Below, piece by piece: positions 55,600-64,000 of a stretch of DNA of 64,000 nucleotides; within the stretch, counting starts at the first letter, position 1, and the number at the start of each line of letters is the position of its first letter. The DNA comes from Mrakia gelida (taxonomy: Eukaryota > Basidiomycota > Tremellomycetes > Cystofilobasidiales > Mrakiaceae). The notes below the pieces were generated by a model. That model saw only the letters and a list, made by a program, of their open reading frames with translations. It had not been told where the DNA came from and did not search any database. A program made the position numbers and the translations under genes. The stretch is from NCBI GenBank assembly GCA_024345305.1, contig BRON01000004.1:124001-188000 (forward strand), given 5' to 3'.

Positions 55600-58359
55600 A
55601 TGTCGTCTCCGAAGCGATCTATCGGCTCTCCCGCTGGTCCCTCTGACGGGAAGCGTATCAAACTCAACATGGGAGGATCTCCTGCTGCTGAACCTGAGCT
55701 GGAAGCGGAAGGAGCGTCGATTGTCGACCTCGCGTCCGCGCCTGGAAAGGACAAGGAGAAGGCTCCTATCGAGGGAACTTCCATAGCCAACATCTCAATG
55801 GGTGTAGAAGAGTCAGAAGGAGACACTGGTAAGTATCAGAACGAGTCTAGTAGAGATTTGAAGTGGATGCGAGGAGGAAAAAGACGCTGACAGCTGCCTC
55901 TTCCTTCCCTTCCTCTCGTTCCCTACCTTCTCGTTCGTTCAGCTCGAGCATCCTCTCAACCTCCCGTCGTCGACCAACTCGCTTCAACTTCCGGAACGGT
56001 CGACAACCACGACGAAGACGCTACCATGTCAGAAGTCAAGGACGCGTCCATCGTAGAACCTCCAGCAGCCGTCCCAGCAGCCCCCGCCGTGGCGGTCGAG
56101 GAAGGAGAGGACTCGGACGAAGAGGATCTCCCTGCCCTTCGAGCTCGAGCTGCCGCCTACCTCGCAGCTCAGACTCACGCCATCATCATCCCTTCCTACT
56201 CGGCCTGGTTCAACCTCTCAACCATCGCTCCCATCGAAAGGAGGTCCCTCCCAGAGTTCTTCTCAAACAAGAACAGATCAAAGACAGCTCAGGTCTACAA
56301 GGACTACAGAGACTTCATGATCAACACCTATAGACTCAACCCAACAGAGTACCTCACCGTCACAGCCTGCAGGAGGAACTTGGCTGGGGATGTCTGTGCG
56401 ATCATGAGGGTGCATGCGTTTTTGGAGCAGTGGGGATTGATCAACTACCAGGTGAGCTCGCCCTTCCCTTCCTTCCCTCTCCCTCCCTCCCTCCCTTTCC
56501 TTTCGTTTCCTCGCCTTCTCCTTCGCTCGCTCTTTTCTTTTCTACTACCTCATATCTACTGCTATATCTCTTCTCTATCCCAAGCCGAAAGCTGACCACC
56601 TCTTCTCCTTTCCTTCGCTCGTTCTCTCGCTTCCCCTCCAGATCGACCCGGACACCAAACCCTCCTCCCTTGGTCCTCCCTTCACCGGTCACTTCCGAGT
56701 CACCCTCGACACTCCCAAAGGTCTCCAACCTCTCCACCCAGGAATCAAAGCCAACCCGCTCTCCTCCACCACCACTTCCTCCTCCAAACCCACCACTTCC
56801 AACCCTCCCCTCAACCTCGACCTCCGAAAACAAGTCTACCAAACCACCTCCAAAGGTCTCTCGCGAACCCTCTCCTCCACCGAAGCCTCCTCCCTCGCCA
56901 CCAAGAACGCCAACCTCGGTCTCTCCAACCCTTCAGCCGCCGGAACGCGAACCTACGAATGCGCCGTCACGGGAGTCGACTGCACTCGAGTTCGCTACCA
57001 GTCCCTCAAGGATCCGGACTACTGCATCTCGCCCGCGTGCTACCTCTCGGGAAGGTTCCCTTCGACGATGTTCTCTGGAGATTTCGTCAGGATGGACGAC
57101 TCGGTCTTCAAGCACGGGAACGCTGGAGGAGCAGGAGACGAGTGGACCGATCAGGAGACGTTGTTGCTCCTCGAAGGGATCGAGATGTACGACGACGATT
57201 GGATCTCCATCTCGGATCACGTTCAGACGAGGTCGAAGGATCAGTGTATCCTTCACTTCCTTCAACTCCCCATCGAGGATCCGTACCTTACTGCTTCGGC
57301 TGGGGATGTCGGACCGTTGAAGTTTGCGGTTGGGTTGGGAGGAGGGGAGGAGGCGTTGCCGTTCGCGAAGGCGGATAACCCTGTCATGAGCGTGGTTGCT
57401 TTCCTTGCTTCGACGGTTGGACCTGGGGTGGCGGCGGCGGCGGCTGGGAGGGCGTTGGGAGAGTTGACGAGCGAGTTGAAGAAGAATGTGAAGGAGGCGG
57501 AGAAGGAGGCGGGAGGTGAGAGAGGGAAGGGGAAGGAGGTCGCGGAGGGAGAGAAGAAGGTCGAGGAGGGAGTAGCTGCTACTGCTGAGGAGGAGGCTGG
57601 AGATGTTTCGATGCAGGTCGACGAACCCACCACCACCACCACCGTCCCTACCACCACCACCGACGACGAACCCTCCACCGCCCTCGTCAAGAACGAACCC
57701 TCCACCAACGGAACCCCCGTCCCCTCCTCCTCTTCCACCAACCTCCCCACCCCTTCCTCCCTCCACGCCGCCGCCTCCCTCGCCCTCGGCTCAGCAGCAA
57801 CCAAAGCCTCCCTCCTCGCCTCCCACGAAGAACATCAAATCCAATCCCTCGTCTCGAGACTCGTCCAAGCCCAACTCAAGAAACTCGAACTCAAGATGGC
57901 TCACTTCGAGTCCCTCGAGGAGATGGTCGAGGGCGAACGAAGAGCGGTGGAGGTGGCCAAGCAGCAGGTTTACAAGGATCGGTTGAGGGTGAACGAGCAG
58001 TTGGAGAAGGCTCAGGCTTTGGTGGAGCAGGTTCAAGGGCAGTTGGGTGGAGGGGGGATGGGTGGGGGTGGAGGAGGGGGGGTTGTTACTCAGGCGGATG
58101 TGGATAGGATTAGGGCGTTGGGGGTGGGTGCGAACCAGGGGCCGCCGAGGGTTATTGAGACGGGAGGGGTTTCGACGGCTGGGGCGGAGGATGCTCAGAG
58201 TGAGTTTGGCGGTCGTTCTTTGGTTTCGCTTTCGTTCCTGTTCTTTGAGCGCGTCGTCGCTCGACGCGTTCGAGTTCGGCGAACCTTTGAACTGACTCTC
58301 CCTCTCCCTCCCTTCTCTAACCTTTTTCGCCTCGTCTTCTCGCAGTGCTCCAACTCTAA
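55600..58359 (+). CDS. SWI3/RSC8-type SWIRM-SANT chromatin remodelling subunit
   Basis: The N-terminus is acidic with a basic patch ([20 protein letters not shown]). The SWIRM domain reads [86 protein letters not shown]. After a ZZ-like Cys region ([26 protein letters not shown]), the SANT domain has [40 protein letters not shown]. The remainder is Ala/Lys/Glu-rich with a leucine-zipper-like coiled coil ([20 protein letters not shown]) and a Gly run. This is the Swi3/Rsc8/SMARCC architecture. The first exons and the last (ending AQMLQL) are short. Which of the SWI/SNF and RSC complexes it serves is not decidable from the sequence. Confidence 0.9.
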
Positions 58360-58630
58360 ACTCATCGATTCGACCATCATCAAAAACAACGCGAGGGTCG
58401 AACACTCGCGCTCGCTTCCGTTTCTTAGATCACCCTCTCTCTTTCACCTCTCCCTTTTTCGTAGCTCTTCTTTTGCCATCTCTTTCCCTTTCTTTAGGTT
58501 TTACCATCTGTCGTCCCTTTCTCTTCTCTCTCTCTTACTACCTTCACTCATATCAGATCAGGTTCCCTTTCGTCGAACAAAATAGAGAGGAGGGGAGGAC
58601 GCGATCCATCGTGCGAAAACGAAAGCTAAA

Positions 58631-60167
58631 CTAAAGCTCATCTCGAACAACCGACGGAGCTGATACTGGTACAGGAGGAGGAGCTACAGCCTCGTCCCAT
58701 TCTCCTGCTGGCACGGGTACTGGTACAGACGAGGGAGAAGGAGCGACGACCTCGTCCAAAACGCTCGACGCGACTACGGACGACGACGACGACGCCGATC
58801 CCACCACCTTCGCCACCGCACTACTAGCAGCCACCACCACCGTCGAGCTCGCTGCCGCTGCACCGACCAAGCTCTTCGAAGCGCTCTTCGCCAGCTTAGG
58901 CAGCACCGTCCCCATCACCACCTTCCCTGCCTCTCCTCCCTTCTTAACAGCCTTCCCCCCAGCCCCAGCTCCGCCAACCCAGTACGTCACCCCGCCCACG
59001 GCCTTATCCAAAATCCTCTTCTTGAGGATGTACAAACACACGAGGACGAAGAAGAGCAACGCCGCAAGGATGAGGATCCGATCGAGGTAGTTTGCTTGTT
59101 CCAAGGCGGTGAGGAGGGAGTTGGAAGTGGTGAGGAGGGAGGAGTAGGTTTGGTAGAGGGTGGTGGTTGAGCGGAGGGTGGTGGTTGATTCGTCTGGAGG
59201 ATATCGAAGGTTTGGGAGCGGGGAGAGATGGGGTGGGGGTCAGGATGGGTTGGGAGGGAAAGAGGAGGGAGAGGGAAGAGAGGAGCCCTCACCCAGCATC
59301 TGCCCAGTCATAACACTTCGATCTAACTCCTCCTTCATGAGTTCCGTGGTCTGTCGAAGAGCGGCTGTGACTTGGTTGGCTTTTTCTTGGATGGGATCGT
59401 CCGTTCTGAGAGGGGAAGAAGCGAAGAGACGGAGCGGAGGTGAGCTCGAGCTTGAGCTCGGAAGGTTGACTCCGAACGAGGAGGTTTTGTGGTACGAGGG
59501 ACGAAAAGAGGGAGGAAGGGAGTGAAAGAACCAACTGGGTGGTGTTGAGTTGAGCGTTTTTGGAGTAGAGGAGCTCGTCACGTCTGGAAGGGAACGAGGC
59601 GAGAGGAGGGAGGTCAGCGAGGGAGGAGCGGAAGGGAGGGAATAAGATGAGGAGGTTGAGCTCACTTCGAAGAAGGATTCGCATCGATAGCTCGTTTACT
59701 GAAGAGAAGAGCACCTCGGAAGTCACCCTTGAGCCTGTGAAGAGCATAGCGGTCAGCTCGCCGTCGTCGAAGAGAAGTCGAGGAAGGCCAGGAAGGACGA
59801 CGAACCCAGAGAGAACTCCTCCCAAGTTGGTAGCGAACTCGAGGATCTCGATTCGTTCGAGCTCAGTGTCCTGGTCGTCGGCGATCTCTTCGAGCTCCTG
59901 GAAACACACCAAAGTAGAGAGAAGATGATCAGCTTCAGTTCTATGCTTTTGCTGGGGCTGAGAATGGAAGAGACGAACCTCAATCCGTTGTTCGAGACGA
60001 GCGATGTCTCCGCGAACCTCACGAGCGATTTCCTGTTGAACGGAGAGAGGACCTTTGCACTGACTTAGCCGAGGGATCTGATGGGAGGTGAGGTCTTCTA
60101 GTCGTCTTTGAATGTGATCGATGATGGGGAGGGAGGCTGGAGCGAGACCAGGAGGAACGGCGAGCAT
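58631..60167 (-). CDS. SEC20: Sec20-type SNARE with a C-terminal RDEL
   Basis: Exons in order give MLAVPPGLAPASLPIIDHIQ, ELEEIADDQDTELERIEILE, GLKGDFRGALLFSKRAIDAN, RDELLYSKNAQLNTTQ, TDDPIQEKANQVTAALRQTT with ELMKEELDRSVMTGQML. Next come the SNARE-proximal and membrane part (DESTTTLRSTTTLYQTY, LTALEQANYLDRI), the anchor ILAALLFFVLVCLYILKKRI, and a lumenal tail. The tail is long (Ala/Ser/Val-rich, about 110 residues) and ends SVVRDEL. Yeast Sec20 has a lumenal tail ending HDEL for retrieval to the ER, so RDEL is probably the same signal. Sec20 acts with Tip20, Ufe1 and Use1 in Golgi-to-ER fusion. Phases were consistent across the exon joins. Confidence 0.9.
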
Positions 60168-60593
60168 CGTTGAGGGAGAGAGTTGGGAGGGAAGGAGGAG
60201 CGAGGAGGACGAGCTCGGTTTCGATTTCGACGTGGAGGAAGAGGGCGGGCGATTGCTCACTCGAGCAAAGCTGCAAAGCTCAAGATACTTTGTCGATTGA
60301 GAAACGCCCAAAATAAGGTAGAGCGCCTCCAGGTCCGTGGTCGTAAATTTCCACGCAGGGGAGGCTCGAGGAAGCAAACCCGCCGACGCGTCTCGTTGCT
60401 TCTCGCTGTCGCTCTGCTCCCTCTTTTGCATCCAAACCGAACGAAACAGGACAAACAAAACTGACTCGAGGAAAACACGGAGAGAAAAGAAAGGATCTGG
60501 CTTGAAAGAGCTGAAAGAAGCCAGAGCCGAGAGTCGACGCGTCCGCGCGTCGACTCAGCTTTTGCTTCTTTGAGGCCGAGAAGGGTAGAAGCA
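60168..60593. other. SEC20 upstream region
   Basis: About 425 bp between the SEC20 start and a doubtful plus-strand ORF. No element of the A-E leader block was found. Confidence 0.4.
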
Positions 60594-60922
60594 TGACCTT
60601 TCCTACATCCTTCCACTTCCTCCAGCCTCAGACGACCTCCGACGACCGACGAGTCCCTCCCTCGACGGCCGTTCGAGGCGTCTTCCACACTCCTGAAAGG
60701 CGTCGACTTCTGCTGACGACAGATCGCTCCGAGATGCTGCTGCTGGATACGTCACTCCGAGAAAGTGTGAGTAAGGATATCAGCGCGTGCAGTTTCTGGC
60801 CGACGGAGCGCTGCGACCTCCTACAGCGATCGTGCTTGGGAGGAAGAAGGGAAGGTGAGCTCGATCAGCTGTTAAACGAGGCTCGCTTGAGTGGGTTGAA
60901 AGGCGAACGACCTCCTCTTTAG
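60594..60922 (+). CDS. doubtful 109-codon ORF
   Basis: An open frame MTFPTSFHFLQPQTTSDDRR … HTPERRRLLLTTDRSEMLLL. It overlaps the degraded F-box relic on the opposite strand near its end. No intron or family support; it may be the first exon of a gene disrupted here. Confidence 0.25.
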
Positions 60923-60949
60923 AGAGATATCGAGCGGCTAAGAGCACGA

Positions 60950-61246
60950 TGGGGTTCCAAGGATCTCTCACCCTCGGTGACAGGAAGAGGTGATGTCGTT
61001 GGAAGAGGCAGGAAGAGGTGGAAGGCCTCAAGCTGAGTCGGCGAGCGAGGTATTCGCGAGCGTCGACAGAGGGATCGCAAAAGCGGAGGATCTCCTTCTT
61101 GAGCTCGATAGGGAGAGGAGGTAGAGGGTGGGAGGATTGTTTTTGGAGTGGGAGAGGATCGAGGTGGAAGGAGTGGTGGAGACGACGAGGTTAGGGGAGA
61201 TGGGAAGGAAGGAGGAGGAGGGAGGGAGGGAGGGAGGAGCGTCCAT
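60950..61246 (-). pseudogene. truncated F-box relic (locus E)
   Basis: The ATG at 61246 starts MDAPPSLPPSSSF, matching the locus C start MDSAPS. The F-box core LPPLPIELKKEILRFCDPS is in a different frame, so a frameshift lies near 61130. After DPS the sequence no longer follows the F-box (VDAREYLARRLSLRPS). Loci C and D have DPSTLAK(T)(S/A)RVSLAFLE at that point. It is a dead copy. Confidence 0.6.
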
Positions 61247-61478
61247 TTTGGCGAGCTTGGAAGGGACGAGGAGGGAGGATTTTGATATGGTTCGATTCTT
61301 GAGATAAAGGATAGCATTTTTAGAGAGTTCAGAAGGTGTTGGGAGAGTGGGAGGTAGAATTTGAGTCTAGGGGGGTCGATGCTTGCGGAGACGAGAAGGA
61401 AGGTCGAAAGTTGAGCTCGAGCCTTCCTTCGTTCCTCCCAGCGCCCAGCATCCCTTCCACCCACTCCTTCCCTTTCGC
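61247..61478. promoter_or_regulatory. bidirectional promoter, locus E copy of the leader block
   Basis: GGTCGATGCTTGCGGA is at 61374-61389, then GAAAGTTGAGCTCGAGCCTT and a pyrimidine-rich leader before the MYND start. The F-box-facing half is diverged, in line with the F-box relic being dead. Confidence 0.65.
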
Positions 61479-63229
61479 ATGGACACCATCAGACCTGAGG
61501 ACGCTTTCAAGACTGTCAGACAGTACGCTTGTGTCGCCTGCTTATCGAGACAGGAGGTCTCGTTCTTGTGCCAATCATGCCGGAGGTTCGTTCGTTTTTC
61601 CTGGCTGGAATCTCTTTCTTCCTCTGTTCCCAAGCTTTCTCCGCGGCTCACTCTATCATTTCTCGACTGGTTCATCACTTCAGAGTGTCCTACTGTAGCA
61701 AGAAGTGTCAAGAAGAAGATTGGATTCCCTCCCACCGAGCTTTTTGCGTCGCTTGGACGGACGCCGTCCGAGCCTTCCCTCTCTCCCAACACCCCACCCT
61801 CACCTCCTTCCCGCCCCTCTACAGAGACTACAAGGCCATCATGGACTCTCTCAAGACTCGCCTCATGGATCCGATCACCAAGAAGCTCGGTTCCCAAGCA
61901 GGAAGGATCTCGACGGGACTCGTCTTCAGAGCGCCGAGATGCCTCAAGTGCCTCGCTATCAACCCCAACACCGGCGCTGCAGAGGGAAGAACTACCTTTC
62001 AGAGGTGCTCTAAGTGTGTGGCTCAATGGTGCAGCAACGACGACTGCAGAGTCGCGGAACAGAAGCATGTAGAGCAGGGGTTGTGCGCGTCGCTGTCGCA
62101 GATCGTTCAAGACGACCAACTTTTTGCGTGCGTGCCCATCCTTGATTGTCTTTCAGCGAGCGTTTTGGGGCCGTTCTGACTTTACATGCCGGTCTCTTCC
62201 TCCCTTCTTTCTCCAGCGCGACACTCGATTCTCCATACCCTGATCCCTTCATCCCTCCTCGAATCATTCGCGTCGAAACCCCTCCTCCTCTCGACTGGAA
62301 ATCCTACCTCAAGATCCTCAAACTCCCGAAGTGGGTCACTCTCGAGCAACAGAACCTTCATGTCCAGCATTCGCTTTCGATCCCGCTCACCATCGTCGCC
62401 GCCCTCGAGAAGTTCGGTCTGCTCGCCCAGTTCTCGAACGCGAAGGACCCCAGGACGCTCACCATCCATATCATCGGCGCGGAGAGGGAGTTCGAGGTGG
62501 ATCATGGATTGGGAGTGTTAGAGGAGATAACTCATCTTCTTCCAGGTGTAAGGGATTCAGTGGTCAGTCGCGTCGCGGTCCTCGTCTTCCTCGTCGTCGC
62601 TTTGTCGTTCACGCTTCTCCCTTAGCTTCGACGCTGACCCTCGCGCCTTCCCTTTACTCTCGACTTTAGGTGGTGATGATCGGTCCGAGACTGGGCTATG
62701 GCAAGCTGAAGGATCTACCTGCGCATCGCTGTAAGCAGTGCCAAAGGGGACGTCGAACTCGACGCGTCGAGCTTCAACCGTGGGCTTTGTTCTCTTCTCC
62801 TTTCCTTTCCCCTCCTCCCGAAACCTCGTAAATCTTGGCTCGTACGACATTGCTCCTTCCCTCTTTCCCGTCTCACCGTTCTCCAGGACGACCTACCACG
62901 ACTTCCTCACCTCAAACCCCACCTTCCCTCCTCCCGACCTCGCCGTCGCCTTCAACGCAGGGATCTGCGAGAACCCCTCGTCCTGGAAGCCAACGATCGA
63001 CCTACTACTCCTCAACCAGACCCCAACAGTCATCACCGGTCTCAACGCAGTCGAAGCAGCAGCCGACGAGAACGCTGTTCTCGACCTGGGAGGACCGAGG
63101 GTCGAGTTGGTCTGGACACAAGACAAGGCGCCCTTCCCCTCCGGTCGGAAACAGTTCGATGTGTTCACACCTGGGATGTTTTGGTCGGCGAATAGGTACT
63201 GGTTCGGTTGGAGAGGGGGAGCTCTGTAG
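61479..63229 (+). CDS. MYND zinc-finger/MSS51-like protein (locus E)
   Basis: Start MDTIRPEDAFKTVRQYACVA. The MYND finger is CVACLSRQEVSFLCQSCRR, VSYCSKKCQEEDWIPSHRAF with the final Cys. The second Cys cluster is CLKCLAINPNTG, CSKCVAQWCSNDDC, VEQGLCASLSQIVQDD. Then QHSLSIPLTIVAALEKFGLL, IIGAEREFEVDHG, EITHLLPGV, and the MSS51-type C-terminus (PDLAVAFNAGICENPSSWKP, GRKQFDVFTPGMFWSANRYW, ending GWRGGAL). In yeast, Mss51 activates COX1 mRNA translation in mitochondria; here a presequence is not evident, so that function is not implied. This copy keeps an open frame through its exons. It is the intact paralog of the locus C gene. Confidence 0.82.
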
Positions 63230-63806
63230 ATTTCGGCTCGAGTCGCGTTCTCGTTCCTCGCCGTTTCGTTGCGGTTCGTTTTGTTGCTCTCCTTACATTT
63301 CTTTTCACGATCCTCACGATCCCACGCCAGTTCAGCTTCTCTCTTTCTTTCCTCTGTTTTGCATCGTATGACCCTCGTGCTCCGATTGGGGAAGGCAACG
63401 AACGAAAAGAGGGAGCGACGCGTCTGTCTCCCTCCTCTTTCTTCCTTCGCGAAACGAGAAAGACCAGCAGCGAGATAGATCCAGACCGGGGAGATACCAA
63501 AAACAGCGTGCGTATAAAAGCGGATGTCAAAGTAGAACGAGACCGATGATCAAACGAGACCCAAGAGAACCAAGGGGAAAAAAGAGAGTGCGAAAAACGA
63601 AGGTCGAAACGAAAACGAAAACGAAGGTGTCGTGCTGAAGCGAGCGAGGGAAGGGAGAAGAAGAGGAGACTGAAGCGGTTTTGGATACATATTGAAACGA
63701 GATCGGGGCTGAAGATATATGGGAGAAGGAGGCGAGAGAGCGGAGGAGTAGAGGGAAGTGAGGCGCGAGAGGGAGAGGGAGAGGAGAGGAGAGGAGCCAA
63801 GGTCGA
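63230..63806. other. convergent 3' intergenic region
   Basis: A 577-bp spacer between MYND-E (+) and the subtilase (-). Pyrimidine-rich to about 63360, then purine-rich. No gene recognised. Confidence 0.5.
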
Positions 63807-64000
63807 TCAAGCGTGGTTGACGGTGATGACGGGTGAAAGCCAGGATTCTGAAGTAGGAGAGGAAGCGGGAGAACGAAATCAGCGATCGAAGAAGAGGAAG
63901 GAGGAAGAAGAGCGAGACGAACCGTAATCGTCGCTGACGGTCTCGTCTCCGAACAGCTTGAGCGCTCGAAGAAGGACCTTGTAGTCTCCGTTGGGGACGG
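63807..64000 (-). CDS. subtilisin-like serine protease, C-terminal end (partial)
   Basis: Two exons at the window edge: 63923-64000 gives VPNGDYKVLLRALKLFGDET, then SDDY. After an intron (63848-63922, GTTCGTCT donor) 63807-63847 gives ESWLSPVITVNHA and TGA, joined at phase 1. The VPNG.Y..LLRALK.FGD…ESWLSP pattern is the C-terminal Fn3-like end of fungal secreted subtilases. The catalytic part lies outside the window. Confidence 0.65.

Noticed and set aside
1..64000. tRNA, rRNA, CRISPR, or IS elements
   Set aside because: No B-box/cloverleaf pattern, regularly spaced repeats, or transposase motifs were seen on either strand.

Overview
This window is nuclear DNA of a fungus with many short spliceosomal introns (mostly 60-120 bp). 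Donors are GTGAGT or GTTCGT, a CTGAC/CTCAC-like branch motif is common, and acceptors are CAG, TAG and fairly often AAG. Coding sequence is GC-rich and Ser/Pro-rich, and genes are packed with 200-400 bp between divergent pairs. Gene content (SRP68, cactin, Hem4, Psd1, Pho81, DNA polymerase eta, Vam7, Swi3, Sec20, thaumatin-like protein, subtilase) and codon style suggest a basidiomycete, probably a red-yeast relative of Rhodotorula/Sporobolomyces. That placement is inference. I see no bacterial-type operons, IS elements, CRISPR arrays, tRNA or rRNA.

Layout. 74-6772 (-): a ~2,000-residue low-complexity/coiled-coil protein in 8 exons. 7173-8054 (-): a small P-loop nucleotide-kinase-like protein. 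8545-10246 (-): a secreted thaumatin-like protein in 12 exons, one predicted to be only 2 nt. 11159-13912: divergent F-box-like/MYND pair (locus A). 14621-17031 (-): SRP68. 17285-18572 (+): mitochondrial single-span membrane protein. 19141-20876 (-): coiled-coil protein. 21229-24987 (-): cactin. 25276-26919 (-): stop-interrupted F-box gene (locus B), divergent from HEM4 at 27281-28449 (+). 28835-31683 (+): PSD1. 32757-35705: F-box/MYND-MSS51 pair (locus C, the MYND gene carrying a frameshift). 36496-38964 (+): SAM-like tail-anchored protein. 39999-42403: divergent F-box/F-box-like pair (locus D). 43115-47823 (-): PHO81. 48206-51481 (-): RAD30, divergent from VAM7-like 51675-53106 (+). 53582-55240 (+): unknown. 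55600-58359 (+): SWI3/RSC8-type subunit. 58631-60167 (-): SEC20. 60950-63229: truncated F-box relic and intact MYND-MSS51 gene (locus E). 63807-64000 (-): C-terminal end of a subtilisin-like protease, cut by the window edge.

Most single genes are housekeeping (secretion and membrane traffic: SRP68, SEC20, VAM7; mitochondria and haem: PSD1, HEM4; phosphate sensing: PHO81; DNA damage: RAD30; chromatin and splicing: SWI3, cactin). The unusual layer is a dispersed family of F-box, F-box-like and MYND/MSS51-type genes at five loci (A-E) in 52 kb. A related leader block with core GGTCGATGCTTGCGGA precedes a gene of one class or another at every locus. Members are intact (A, D, MYND-E), frameshifted (MYND-C), stop-interrupted (B) or truncated (F-box-E), which looks like birth-and-death evolution of a promoter-plus-gene module.

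Exon joins were worked out by hand from splice signals and reading phase. For the first gene, the kinase and the thaumatin-like gene every exon phase was checked; elsewhere boundaries may be off by a few bases. No database search or transcript data were available.
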